NCBI GenBank assembly: GCA_963680875.1
Contig: OY804577.1
Span: 149,004,196 to 149,068,195, forward strand
Source: Bathymodiolus brooksi
Lineage: Eukaryota; Mollusca; Bivalvia; Mytilida; Modiolidae
Length of the DNA stretch: 64,000 nucleotides
Reading direction: 5' to 3'
Under the pieces are notes generated by a model. It had not been told where the DNA came from, ran no database searches, and saw only the letters and a list, made by a program, of their open reading frames with translations. Each line of letters opens with the position of its first letter. Positions within the stretch are counted from its first letter, which is position 1. The translations under genes and the position numbers were made by a program. This document shows positions 37,127 to 52,100 of the stretch, piece by piece.

Positions 37127-37144
37127 GGCCGCCACAATATAACT
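37127..37144 (+). mobile_element. Possible SINE fragment
   Basis: GGCCGCCACAATATAACT matches the SINE segment GACCGCCACGATATAACT (45,194-45,211) at 16 of 18 positions. It is short, so chance similarity is not excluded. Confidence 0.4.
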
Positions 37145-37160
37145 TAACGTAGGAGTGTAT

Positions 37161-37186
37161 GGGGGGGGGGGGGGGGTGGGGGGGGG
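37161..37186 (+). repeat. Poly-G tract (G16-T-G9)
   Basis: Sixteen G, one T, nine G. Such a tract can form G-quadruplexes and is also prone to sequencing-length error, so the exact count should not be trusted. Confidence 0.85.
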
Positions 37187-37458
37187 AGATTGAAAAAGTC
37201 TTGTTTTAAGACCAACAGAACTGATCCGACACTGTAGATGCACCTTGTATTACCATTACATATAGGGGATTTTGATACCTTTACCGTCCTACTGATCAAT
37301 ATGGAGCCTATATAGTTTTGTCATCACCATTCCTTTGTGCATTCTAATGTTCGATGTATAACTATATTTCGAGATCACCATGAACATGAAACCAGTGACG
37401 ATAAAGGAATTTAAATCACGAACAGAGATTCTACATACTACTTGTTACATATGAATAA

Positions 37459-40400
37459 CATTACCACTAAAGAAGTATTAACACTTAACAATGTCATCTT
37501 TCATTACCACTAAAGAAGTATAAACACTTAACAATGTCATCGTCATTACCACTAAACAAGTATAAACACTTAACAATGTCATCGTCATTACCACTAAACA
37601 AGTATTAACACTTAACAATGTCATCGTCATTACCATTAAAGAAGTATAAATAATTAACAATGTCATCGTCATTACCACTAAAGAAGTATAAACACTTAAC
37701 AATGTCATTGTCATTACCACTAAAGAAGTATAAACACTTAACCATGTCATCGTCATTACCACTAAAGAAGTATAAACACTTAACAATGTCATCGTCATTA
37801 CCACTAAAGAAGTATAAACACTTAACAATGTCATCGTAATTACCACTAAAGAAGTATAAACACTTAACAATGTCATCAAAGAAGTATAAACACTTAACAA
37901 TGTCATCGTCATTACCACTAAAGAAGAATAAACACTTAACAATGTCATCGTCATTACGACTAAAGAAGTATAAACACTTAACAATGTCATCAAAGAAGTA
38001 TAAATATTTAACAATGTCATCGTCATTACCACAAAAGAAGTATAAACACTTAACAATGTCATCGTCATTACCACTAAAGAAGCATAAACACTTAACAATG
38101 TCATCGTCATTACCACTGAAGAAGTATAAACACTTACGAAAGTCATCAAAGAAGTATAAATACTTAACAATGTCATCGTCATTACCACAAAAGAAGAATA
38201 AACACTTAACAATGTCATCGTCATTACCACTAAAGAAGCATAAACACTTAACAATGTCATCAAAGAAGTACAAACACTTAACCATGTCATCGTCATTACC
38301 ACAAAAGAAGTATAAATACTTAACAATGTCATCGTCATTACCACTAAAGAAGTATAAATACTTAACAATGTCATCGTCATTACCACAAAAGAAGAATAAA
38401 CACTTAACAATGTCATCGTCATTACCACTAAAGAAGTATAAATACTTAACAATGTCATCGTCATTACCACTAAAGAAGTATAAACACTTAACAATGTCAT
38501 CGTCATTACCACTAAAGAAGTATAAACAGTTAACAATGTCATCGTAATTACCACTAAAGAAGCATAAACACTTAACAATGTCATCGTTATTACCACTAAA
38601 GAAGTATAAACACTTAACAATGTCATCGTCATTACTACTAAAGAAGTACAAACACTTAACAATGTCATCGTCATTACCACTAAAGAAGTATAATCACTTA
38701 ACAATGTCATCGTCATTACCACTGAAGAAGCATAAACACTTAACAATGTCATCGTCATTACCACTAAAGAAGTATAAACACTTAACAATGTCATCGTCAT
38801 TACCACTAAAGAAGGATAAACACTTAACAATGTCATCGTCATTACCACTAAAGAAGTATAAACACTTAACAATGTCATCGTCATTACCACTAAAGAAGTA
38901 TAAACACTTAAAAATGTCATCGTCATTACCACTAAAGAAGTATAAACACTTAACAATGTCATCGTCATTATCACTAAAGAAGTATAAACACTTAACAATG
39001 TCATCGTCATTACCACTAAAGAAGTATAAACACTCAACAATGTCATCGTCATTACCACTGAAGAAGTATAAACACTTAACAATGTCATCGTCATTACCAC
39101 TAAAGAAGTATAAATACTTAACAATGTAATCGTCATTACCACTAAAGAAGTATAAACACTTAACAATGTCATCGTCATTACCACTAAAGAACCATAAACA
39201 CTTAACAATGTCATCGTCATTACCATTAAAGAAGTATAAACACTTAACAATGTCATCGTCATTACCACTAAAGAAGCATAAACACTTAACAATGTCATCG
39301 TCATTACCACTAAAGAAGAATAAACACTTAACAATGTCATCATCATTACCACTAAACAAGTATAAACACTTAACAATATCATCGTCATTACCACTAAAGA
39401 AGTATAAACACTTAACAATGTCATCGTCATTACCACTAAAGAAGTATAAACACTCAACAATGTCATCGTCATTACCACTAAAGAAGTACAAACACTTAAC
39501 AATGTCATCGTCATTACCACTAAAGAAGTATAAACACATAACAATGTCATCGTCATTACCACTAAAGAAGAATGAACACTTAACAATGTCATCGTCATTA
39601 CCACTAAAGAAGTATAAACACTTAACAATATCATCGTCATTACCACTAAAGAAGTACAAACACTTAACAATGTCATCGTCAGTACCACTAAAGAAGTATA
39701 AACACTTAACAATGTCATCGTCATTACCACTAAAGAAGTACAAACACTTAACAATGTCATCGTCATTACCACTAAAGAAGTATAAACACTTAACAATGTC
39801 ATCAAAGAAGAATAAATACTTAACAATATCATCGTCATTACCACTAAAGAAGTATAAACACTTAACAATGTCATCAAAGAAGTATAAACACTTAACAATG
39901 TCATCGTCATTACCAATAAAGAAGTACAAACACTTAACAATGTCATCGTCATTGCCACTAAAGAAGTATAAACACTTAACAATGTCATCGTCATTACCAC
40001 TAAAGAAGTATAAACACTTAACAATGGCATCGTCATTACCACTAAGGAAGTATAAACACTTAACAATGTCATCGTCATTACCACTAAAGAAGTATAAACA
40101 CTTAACAATGGCATCGTCATTACCACTAAGGAAGTATAAACACTTAACAATGTCATCGTCATTACCACTAAAGAAGTATAAATACTTAACAATGTCATCG
40201 TCATTACCACTAAAGAAGTATAAACACTTAACAATGTCATCGTCATTACCACTAAAGAAGTATAAACACTTAACAATGTCATCGTCATTACCACTAAAGA
40301 AGTATAAACACTTAACAATGTCATCAAAGAAGTATAAACACTTAACAATGTCATTGTCATTACCACTAAAGAAGTATAAACACTTAACAATGTCATCGTC

Positions 40401-43400
40401 ATTACCACTAAAGAAGTATAAACACTTAACAATGTCATCGTCATTACCACAAAAGAAGTATAAACACTTAACAATGTCATCGTCATTACCACTAAAGAAG
40501 TATAAACACTTAACAATGTCATCGTCATTACCACTAAAGAAGTATAAACACTTAACAATGTCATCAAAGAAGAATAAATACTTAACAATATCATCGTCAT
40601 TACCACTAAAGAAGCATAAACACTTAACAATGTCATCGTCATTAGCACTAAAGAAGTATAAACACTTAACAATGTCATCGTCATTACTACTAAAGAAGTA
40701 TAAACACTTAACAATGTCATCAAAGAAGTATAAACACTTAACAATGTCATCGTCATTACCACTAAAGAAGTATAAACACTTAACAATGTCATCGTCATTA
40801 CCACTAAAGAAGCATACAAACTTAACAATGTCATCGTTATTACCACTAAAGAAGTATAAACACTTAACAATGGCATCGTCATTACCACTAAAGAAGTATA
40901 AACACTTAACAATGTCATCGTCATTACCACTAAAGAAGTATACACACTTAACAATGTCATCGTCATTACCACTAAAGAAGTATAAACACTTAACAATGTC
41001 ATCCAAGAAGTATAAATACTTAACAATGTCATCGTCATTACCACTAAAGAAGCATAAACACTTAACAATGTCATCGTCATTAGCACTAAAGAAGTATAAA
41101 CACTTAACAATGTCATCGTCATTACTACTAAAGAAGTATAAACACTTAACAATGTCATCAAAGAAGTATAAACACTTAACAATGTCATGTTATTACCACT
41201 AAAGAAGTATAAACACTTAACAATGTCATCGTCATTACCACTAAAGAAGCATACAAACTTAACAATGTCATCGTCATTACCACTAAAGAAGTATAAACAC
41301 TTAACAATGTCATCAAAGAAGTATAAATACTTAACAATATCATCGTCATTACCACTAAAGAAGCATAAACACTTAACAATGTCATCGTCATTAGCACTAA
41401 AGAAGTATAAACACTTAACAATGTCATCGTCATTACTACTAAAGAAGTATAAACACTTAACAATGTCATCAAAGAAGAATAAACACTTAACAATGTCATC
41501 GTCATTACCACTAAAGAAGTATAAACACTTAACAATGTCATCGTCATTACTACTAAAGAAGCATACAAACTTAACAATGTCATCGTTATTACCACTAAAG
41601 AAGTATAAACACTTAACAATGGCATCGTCATTACCACTAAAGAAGTATAAACACTTAACAATGTCATCGTCATTACCACTAAAGAAGTATACACACTTAA
41701 CAATGTCATCGTCATTACCACTAAAGAAGTATAAACACTTAACAATGTCATCAAAGAAGTATAAACACTTAACAATGTCATCGTCATTACCACTAAAGAA
41801 GTATAAACACTTAACAATGTCATCGTCATTACCACTAAAGAACCATAAACACTTAACAATGTCATCGTCATTACCACTAAAGAAGAATAAACACTTAACA
41901 ATGTCATCATCATTACCACTAAAGAAGTATAAACACTTAACAATATCATCGTCATTACCACTAAAAAACCATAAACCCTTAACAATGTCATCGTCATTAC
42001 CACTAACGAAGTATAAACACTTAACAATGTCATCGTCATTACCACTAAAGAAGTATAAACACTTAACAATGTCATCGTCATTACCACTAAAGAAGTATAA
42101 ACACTTAACAATGTCATCAAAGAAGTATAAATACTTAACAATATCATCGTCATTACCACTAAAGAAGCATAAACACTTAACAATGTCATCGTCATTAGCA
42201 CTAAAGAAGTATAAACACTTAACAATGTCATCGTCATTACTACTAAAGAAGTATAAACACTTAACAATGTCATCAAAGAAGTATAAACACTTACCAATGT
42301 CATTGTCATTACCACTAAAGAAGTATAAACACTTAACAATGTCATCGTCATTACCACTAAAGAAGTATAAACACTTAACAATGTCATCGTCATTACCACT
42401 AAAGAAGTATAAACACTTAACAATGTCATCGTCAGTACCACTAAAGAAGTATAAACACTTAACAATGTCATCGTCATTACCACTAAAGAAGTACAAACAC
42501 TTAACAATGTCATCGTCATTACCACTAAAGAAGTATAAACACTTAACAATGTCATCAAAGAAGTATAAATACTTAACAATATCATCGTCATTACCACTAA
42601 AGAAGTATAAACACTTAACAATGTCATCGTCATTACCACTAAAGAAGTACAAACACTTAACAATGTCATCGTCATTACCACTAAAGAAGTATAAACACTT
42701 AACAATGTCATCATCATTTCCACTAAAGAAGTATAAACACTTAACAATGTCATCGTCATTACCACTAAAGAAGTATAAACACTTAACAACGTCATCGTCA
42801 TTACAACTAAAGAAGTACAAACACTTAACAATGTCATCGTCATTACCACTAAAGAAGTATAAATACAAAACAATGTAATCGTCATTACCACTAAAGAAGT
42901 ATAAACACTTAACAATGTCATCGTCATTACCACTAAAGAACCATAAACACTTAACAATGTCATCGTCATTACCACTAAAGAAGAATAAACACTTAACAAT
43001 GTCATCATCATTACCACTAAAGAAGTATAAACACTTAACAATATCATCGTCATTACCACTAAAAAACCATAAACACTTAACAATGTCATCGTCATTACCA
43101 CTAAAGAAGTATAAACACTCAACAATGTCATCGTCATTACCACTAAAGAAGTACAAACACTTAACAATGTCATCGTCATTACCACTAAAGAAGAATAAAC
43201 ACTTAACAACGTCATCGTCATTACAACTAAAGAAGTACAAACACTTAACAATGTCATCGTCATTACCACTAAAGAAGTATAAATACTAAACAATGTAATC
43301 GTCATTACCACTAAAGAAGTATAAACACTTAACAATGTTATCGTCATTACCACTAAAGAACCATAAACACTTAACAATGTCATCGTCATTACCATTAAAG

Positions 43401-45022
43401 AAGTATAAACACTTAATAATGTCATCGTCATTACCACTAAAGAAGCATAAACACTTAACAATGTCATCGTCATTACCACTAAAGAAGAATAAACACTTAA
43501 CAATGTCATCATCATTACCACTAAAGAAGTATAAACACTTAACAATATCATCGTCATTACCACTAAAGAAGTATAAACACTTAACAATGTCATCGTCATT
43601 ACCACTAAAGAAGTATAAACACTCAACAATGTCATCGTCATTACCACTAAAGAAGTATAAACACTTAACAATGTCATCGTCATTACCACTAAAGAAGTAT
43701 AAACACATAACAATGTCATCGTCATTACCACTAAAGAAGAATGAACACTTAACAATGTCATCGTCATTACCACTAAAGAAGTATAAACACTTAACAATAT
43801 CATCGTCATTACCACTAAAGAAGTACAAACACTTAACAATGTCATCGTCAGTACCACTAAAGAAGTATAAACACTTAACAATGTCATCGTCATTACCACT
43901 AAAGAAGTACAAACACTTAACAATGTCATCGTCATTACCACTAAAGAAGTATAAACACTTAACAATGTCATCAAAGAAGTATAAATACTTAACAATATCA
44001 TCGTCATTACCACTAAAGAAGTATAAACACTTAACAATGTCATCGTCATTACCACTAAAGAAGTACAAACACTTAACAATGTCATCGTCATTACCACTAA
44101 AGAAGTACAAACACTTAACAATGTCATCATCATTTCCACTAAAGAAGTATAAACACTTAACAATGTCATCGTCATTACCACTAAAGAAGTATAAACACTT
44201 AACAACGTCATCGTCATTACAACTAAAGAAGTACAAACACTTAACAATGTCATCGTCATTACCACTAAAGAAGTATAAACACTTAACAATATCATCGTCA
44301 TTACCACTAAAAAACCATAAACACTTAACAATGTCATCGTCATTACCACTAAAGAAGTATAAACACTCAACAATGTCATCGTCATTACCACTAAAGAAGT
44401 ACAAACACTTAACAATGTCATCGTCATTACCACTAAAGAAGTATAAGCACATAACAATGTCATCGTCATTACCACTAAAGAAGAATGAACACTTAACAAT
44501 GTCATCGTCATTACCACTAAAGAAGTATAAACACTTAACAATATCATCGTCATTACCACTAAAGAAGTACAAACACTTAACAATGTCATCGTCAGTACCA
44601 CTAAAGAAGTATAAACACTTAACAATGTCATCGTCATTACCACTAAAGAAGTACAAACACTTAACAATGTCATCGTCATTACCACTAAAGAAGTATAAAC
44701 ACTTAACAATGTCATCAAAGAAGTATAAATACTTAACAATATCATCGTCATTACCACTAAAGAAGTATAAACACTTAACAATGTCATCAAAGAAGTATAA
44801 ACACTTAACAATGTCATCGTCATTACCACTAAAGAAGTACAAACACTTAACAATGTCATCGTCATTACCACTAAAGAAGTATAAACACTTAACAATGTCA
44901 TCGTCATTACCACTAAAGAAGTATAAACACTTAACAATGGATAGTCATTACCACTAAGGAAGTATGAACACTTAACAATGTCATCGTCATTACCACTAAA
45001 GAAGTATAAACACTTAACAATG
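37459..45022 (+). repeat. 42-bp minisatellite array with interspersed 30-bp monomers
   Basis: The full monomer is 42 bp and contains CATTACCACTAAAGAAGTAT then AAACACTTAACAATGTCATC. A recurrent short form lacks the 12 bp GTCATTACCACT and is 30 bp (for example near 37,870, 37,990, 39,810, 40,321, 40,711, 41,151). Total about 180 monomer equivalents. Both lengths and their difference are multiples of three, so reading frames persist: two minus-strand frames (14-residue periods with FFSGNDDDIVKCLY and SLVVMTMTLLSVYT) and one plus-strand frame (MSSSLPLKKYKHLT) are open for hundreds of codons at once. Simultaneous openness on both strands follows from monomer composition and does not indicate a gene. 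A small deletion near 41,187 (GTCATGTTATTACC) switches the frames. Confidence 0.96.
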
Positions 45023-45128
45023 CCGCATGTATTACAATGGTTGTCCCTATTGTGAAGGAACTGTCGTGGATGTGATTGTATGGCTGTATAACTACCTGTG
45101 CAGTCAGTGCCTATCAACACTAGAGTTT

Positions 45129-45253
45129 ATCAGTGATTTGCGACAGGTCGGTGGTTTTCTGTGGGTATTCAGGTTTCCTCCACCAATAAAACTGACCGCC
45201 ACGATATAACTGAAATATTGTTGCAAGTGGTGTTGAACACCATAACCTAACCA
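45129..45253 (+). mobile_element. SINE copy, 3' half, unexpanded
   Basis: TCAGTGATTTGCGACAGGTC and the following 40 bp match 11,279 onward. The segment AACTGACCGCCACGATATAA occurs once and continues into CTGAAATATTGTTG and a GTTGAACACC tail. This copy is the reference that shows what the split SINE at 11.2/12.9 kb looked like before expansion. The 5' tRNA-like head is not recognisable here, so the element is 5'-truncated or diverged. It lies about 100 bp after the 42-bp array. Confidence 0.75.
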
Positions 45254-46163
45254 CCTATCCCTTATCTCGAAATCTAAAACCAGCAGAATAAAAACGTAGA
45301 TATCTAATTTATTTGGCACGGCACGTTTCATGAATTAGCTTAACCCCGCCACTTTTTATTGAAGTGCGTGTAACAAGACAGGAAAATGAGCAGTCATGTA
45401 TTTGTTTATTAGGGATATCGAATTTGCCTCTTCCTACGATTTTGATATTTGATTTTTGAATTGTTCCGATAGTTTGAATGCTAACATGTTAATTGGTTAT
45501 CAAATAATATTTCGTCAGTTCATGTTTAGTTAGACAGTCATTAATAATTACAGAAATTAGATAATTCCATTATTTGTTGCCTGTTTTTGTTACGATTGGC
45601 TAGAGAAAATCAATACACTAATTAATCATGCTATCTCTGTGGATTTAATCACGCAAGAGTAATTACAAAAGTAACACTGATTGATCCCAATTTAGTAATG
45701 ACATTAGGAACCCTCCCTATAGATTTGAAAAATGACTCAAGTTCAGTTAAAGGACAAAGGTATACGTAGTCAGGATATTTCTTTACCATTTCATCCAGTA
45801 CAAATTAAACCTTAACATTGTATCTATATAAATCACACCATCGTGACATATTGTCTATCTATATTATCTTTAGTAAATATTTATAGATCAAACAACCCTT
45901 AATTAATTGTACTGCTCCTGTTTACAAAATATACATTGTTTATATGTGTATGTCTGTTTAGCGGACTGAAAATGAATTGAATTATGAAAGATAGTAAAAG
46001 ATGTATGACCACCAATCAAACACAGACATATTTTATCAATCAAATCCATCAATGTTTACAATAAAAACTATCATGATGAAATCCGTTGTTTTGATCCTAA
46101 AATGAATCATGGCCTACCAAAGAAAACAAGAACTCAGTATGGCATATTGTAAGAAAAGTTTGA
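45254..46163. other. Unique A/T-rich spacer between the 42-bp and 61-bp arrays
   Basis: No open frame of note, tandem repeat or inverted repeat was found. Confidence 0.6.
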
Positions 46164-49100
46164 AGATACCAAAAAGATAGCCAGAATCCTTAAATCAAAG
46201 AATACAGACAAACCAATTGCCAAAAGATACCAAAGAGATTGCCAGAATATGTAAATCGAAGAAGAAAGACAACACAATGGCCAACAGATACCAAAGAGAT
46301 AACCAGAATCCTTAAATCGAAGAAGACAGACAAACCAATGGCCAACAGATACAAAAGAGATAACAAGAATCTGTAAATCGAAGAAGACAAACAACACAAT
46401 GCCAAAAAGATACAAAAGAGATAGCCAGAATATGTAAATCGAAGAAGACAGACAACACAATGGCCAACAGATACCAAAGAGATAACCAGAATCTGTAAAT
46501 CGAAGAAGACAGACAACACAATGGCCAACAGATACCAAAGAGATAGCCAGAATATGTAAATCGAAGAAGACAGACTACACAATGGCCAACAGATACCAAA
46601 GAGATAACCAGAATCTGTAAATCGAAGAAGACAGACAACACAATGGCCAACAGATACCAAAGAGATAACCAGAATCTGTAAATGGAAGAAGACAGACAAC
46701 ACAATGGCCAACAGATACCAAAGAGATAACCAGAATCTGTAAATCGAAGAAGACAGACAACAAAATGGCCAACATATACCAAAGAGATAGCCAGAATATG
46801 TAAATGGAAGAAGACAGACAACACAATGGCCAACAGATACCAAAGAGATAGCCAGAATATGTAAATCGAAGAAGACAGACTACACAATGGCCAACAGATA
46901 CCAAAGAGATAACCAGAATCTGTAAATCGAAGAAGACAGACAACACAATGGCCAACAGATACCAAAGAGATAACCAGAATCTGTAAATGGAAGAAGACAG
47001 ACAACACAATGGCCAACAGATACCAAAGAGATAACCAGAATCCGTAAAACGAAGAAGACAGACAACACAATGGCAAACATATACCAAAGAGATTACCAGA
47101 ATCCGTAAAACGAAGAAGACAGACAACACAATGGGCAACAGATACCAAAGATATACCAAGAAACCTTAAATCGAAGAAGACTGACAACACTATGGCCAAA
47201 AGATACAAAAGAAATAACCAGAATATGTAAATCGAAGAAGACAGACAACACAATGGCCAACAGATACCAAATACAATGGCCAAAAGATACAAAAGAAATA
47301 ACCAGAATATGTAAATCAAAGAAGACAGACAACACAATGGCCAACAGATATCAAAGAGATAACAAGAATCTGTAAATCGAAGAAGACAGAAAACACAATG
47401 GCAAACATATACCAAAGCGTTAACCAGAATCCGTAAATCGAAGAAGACAGACAACACAATGGGCAACAGATACCAAATATATACCAAGAAACCTTAAATC
47501 GAAGAAGACAGAAAACACAATGGCCAAAAGATACCAAAGAGATAACCAGAATATGTAAATCAAAGAAGAGAGACAACACAATGGCCAACAGATTTCAAAG
47601 AGATAACCAGAATCCGTAAATCGAAGAACACAGACAAACCAATGGCCAAAAGATACAAAAGAGATAACCAGAATCTGTAAATCGAAGAAGACAGACAACA
47701 CAATGGCAAAAAGATACAAAAGAGATAGCCAGAATATGTAAATCGAAGAAGACAGACAACACAATGGCCAACAGATACCAAAGAGATAACCAGAATCTGT
47801 AAATCGAAGAAGACACACAACACAATGGCCAACAGATACCAAAGAGATAACCAGAATCTGTAAATGGAAGAAGACAGACAACACAATGGCCAACAGATAC
47901 CAAAGAGATAACCAGAATCTGTAAATCGAAGAAGACAGACAACACAATGGCCAACAGATACCAAAGAGATAACAAGAATCTGTAAATCGAAGAAGACAGA
48001 CAACACAATGGCAAAAAGATACAAAAGAGATAGCCAGAATCCTTAAATCGAAGAAGACAGACAAACCAATGGCCAAAAGATACCAAAGAGATAACCAGAA
48101 TATGTAAATCGAAGAAGACAGACAACACAATGGCCAACAGATACTAAAGAGATAGCCAGCATATGTAAATCGAAGAAGACAGACAACACAATGGCCAACA
48201 GATACCAAACACAATGGCCAAAAGATACAAAAGAAATAACCAGAATCTGTAAATCGAAGAAGACAGACAACACAATGGCAAAAAGATACAAAAGAGATAG
48301 CCAGAATCCTTAAATCGAAGAAGACAGACAAACCAATGGCCAAAAGATACCAAAGAGATAACCAGAATATGTAAATCGAAGAAGACAGACAACACAATGG
48401 CCAACAGATACCAAAGAGATAACCAGAATATGTAAATCGAAGAAGACAGACAACACAATGGCCAACAGATACCAAACACAATGGCCAAAAGATACAAAAG
48501 AAATAACCAGAATATGTAAATCAAAGAAGACAGACAACACAATGGCCAACAGATATCAAAGAGATAACAAGAATCTGCAAATCGAAGAAGACAGAAAACA
48601 CAATGGCAAACATATACCAAAGCGTTAACCAGAATCCGTAAATCGAAGAAGACAGACAACACAATGGGCAACAGATACCAAATATATACCAAGAAACCTT
48701 AAATCGAAGAAGACAGAAAACACAATGGCCAAAAGATACCAAAGAGATAACCAGAATATGTAAATCAAAGAAGAGAGACAACACAATGGCCAACAGATTT
48801 CAAAGAAATAACCAGAATCCTTAAATCGAAGAACACAGACAAACCAATGGCCAAAAGATACAAAAGAGATAACCAGAATCTGTAAATCGAAGAAGACAGA
48901 CAACACAATGGCAAAAAGATACAAAAGAGATAGCCAGAATCTGTAAATCGAAGAAGACAGACAACACAATGGCCAACAGATACCAAAGAGATAACCAGAA
49001 TCTGTAAATGGAAGAAGACAGACAACACAATGGCCAACAGATACCAAAGAGATAACCAGAATATGTAAATCGAAGAAGACAGACAACACAATGGCCAACA

Positions 49101-52100
49101 TATACCAAAGAGATAACCAGAATCCGTAAAGCGAAGAAGACAGACAACACAATGGGCAACAGATACCAAAGATATACCAAGAAACCTTAAATCGAAGAAG
49201 ACAGACAACACAATGGCCAAAAGATACAAAAGAAATAACCAGAATATGTAAATCAAAGAAGACAGACAACACAATGGCCAACAGATATCAAAGAGATAAC
49301 AAGAATCTGTAAATCGAAGAAGACAGACAACACAATGGCCAACAGATTTCAAAGAGATAACCAGAATTCGTAAATCGAAGAACACAGACAAACCAATGGC
49401 CAAACGATACAAAAGAGATAACAATAATCTGTAAATCGAAGAAGACAGACAACACAATGGCAAAAAGATACAAAAGAGATAGCCAGAATCCTTAAATCGA
49501 AGAAGACAGACAAACCAATGGCCAAAAGATACCAAAGAGATAACCAGAATATGTAAATCGAAGAAGACAGACAACACAATGGCCAACAGATAGCAAAGAG
49601 ATAGCCAGCATATGTAAATCGAAGAAGACAGACAACACAATGGCCAACAGATAGCAAAGAGATAACCAGAATATGTAAATCGAAGAAGACAGACAACACA
49701 ATGGCCAACAGATACCAAAGAGATAACCAGAATATGTAAATCGAAGAAGACAGACAACACAATGGCCAACAGATAGCAAAGAGATAACCAGAATATGTAA
49801 ATCGAAGAAGACAGACAACACAATGGCCAACAGATACCAAAGACATACCAAGAAACGTTAAATCGAAGAAGACAGACAACACAATGGCCAAAAGATACAA
49901 AAGAAATAACCAGAATATGTAAATCAAAGAAGACAGACAACACAATGGCCAACATATATCAAAGAGATAACAAGAATCTGTAAATCGAAGAAAACAGACA
50001 ACACAATGGCAAACATATACCAAAGCGTTAACCAGAATCCGTAAATCGAAGAAGACAGACAACACAATGGGCAACAGATACCAAATATATACCAAGAAAC
50101 CTTAAATCGAAGAAGACAGAAAACACAATGGCCAACAGATACCAAAGAGATAACCAGAATATGTAAATCAAAGAAGAGAGACAACACAATGGCCAACAGA
50201 TTTCAAAGAGATAACCAGAATCCGTAAATCGAAGAACACAAACAAACCAATGGCCAAAAGATACAAAAGAGATAACAAGAATCTGTAAATCGAAGAAGAC
50301 AGACAACACAATGGCCAACAGGTACAAAAGAGATAGCCAGAATCCTTAAATCGAAGAAGACAGACAAACCAATGGCCAAAAGATACCAAAGAGATAACCA
50401 GAATATGTAAATCGAAGAAGACAGACAACACAATGGCCAACAGATACCAAAGAGATAACCAGAATCCGTAAAACGAAGAAGACAGACAACACAATGGGCA
50501 ACAGATACTAAAGACATACCAAGAAACCTTAAATCGAAGAAGACAGACAACACAATGGCCAAAAGATACAAAAGAAATAACCAGAATATGTAAATCAAAG
50601 AAGAGAGACAACACAATGGCCAACAGATATCAAAGAGATAACAAGAATCTGTAAATCGAAGAAGACAGACACCACAATGTCCAACATATACCAAAGCGTT
50701 AACCAGAATTCGTAAATCGAAGAAGACAGACAACACAATGGGCAACAGATACCAAATATATACCAAGAAACCTTAAATCGAAGAAGACAGAAAACACAAT
50801 GGCCAAAAGATACCAAAGAGAAAACCAGAATATGTAAATCAAAGAAGAAAGACAACACAATGGCCAACAGATTTGAAAGAGATAACCAGAATCCGTAAAT
50901 CGAAGAACACAGACAAACCAATGGCCAAAATATACAAAAGAGATAACAAGAATCTGTAAATCGAAGAAGACAGACAACACAATGGCAAAAAGATACAAAA
51001 GAGATAGCCAGAATCCTTAAATCGAAGAAGACAAACAAACCAATGGCCAAAAGATACCAAAGAGATAACCAGAATCCGTAAAACGAAGAAGACAGACAAC
51101 ACAATGGCCAACAGATACCAAAGAGATAGCCAGCATATGTAAATCGAAGAAGACAGACAACACAATGGCCAACAGATACCAAAGAGATAGCCAGCATATG
51201 TAAATCGAAGAAGACAGACAACACAATGGCCAAAAGATACAAAAGAAATAACCAGAATATGTAAATCAAAGAAGACAGACAACACAATGGGCAACAGATA
51301 CCAAATATATACCAAGAAACCTTAAATCGAAGAAGACAGACAACACAATTGCAAAAAGATACAAAAGAGATAGCCAGAATCCTTAAATCGAAGAAGACAG
51401 ACAAACCAATGGCCAAAAGATACCAAAGAGATAACCAGAATATGTAAATCGAAGAAGACAGACAACACAATGGCCAACAGATACCAAAGAGATAGCCAGC
51501 ATATGTAAATCGAAGAAGACAGACAACACAATGGCCAACAGATACCAAAGAGATAGCCAGAATATGTAAATCGAAGAAGACAGACTACACAATGGCCAAC
51601 AGATACCAAAGAGATAGCCAGAATATGTAAATCGAAGAAGACAGACAACACAATGGCCAACAGATACCAAAGAGATAGCCAGCATATGTAAATCGAAGAA
51701 GACAGACAACACAATGGCCAACAGATACCAAAGAGATAGCCAGCATATGTAAATCGAAGAAGACAGACAACACAATGGCCAACAGATACCAAAGAGATAG
51801 CCAGAATATGTAAATCGAAGAAGACAGACAACACAATGGCCAACAGATACCAAAGAGATAGCCAGAATATGTAAATCGAAGAAGACAGACAACACAATGG
51901 CCAACAGATACCAAAGAGATAGCCAGCATATGTAAATCGAAGAAGACAGACAACACAATGGCCAACAGATACCAAAGAGATAGCCAGCATATGTAAATCG
52001 AAGAAGACAGACAACACAATGGCCAACAGATACCAAAGAGATAGCCAGCATATGTAAATCGAAGAAGACAGACAACACAATGGCCAACAGATACCAAAGA

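Larger units (their letters stand above)
36835..37458. other. Unique spacer between the 75-bp and 42-bp arrays
   Basis: No gene is seen. The spacer holds a short SINE-like piece at 37,127-37,144 and a poly-G tract at 37,161-37,186. Confidence 0.6.

Noticed and set aside
37478..45120. Very long open frames (up to 1,920 codons) on both strands of the 42-bp array
   Set aside because: Frames are open because all monomer lengths are multiples of three and the monomer lacks stops. Opposite strands are open together, there is no unique N- or C-terminal domain, and the frames end at random sequence edges.
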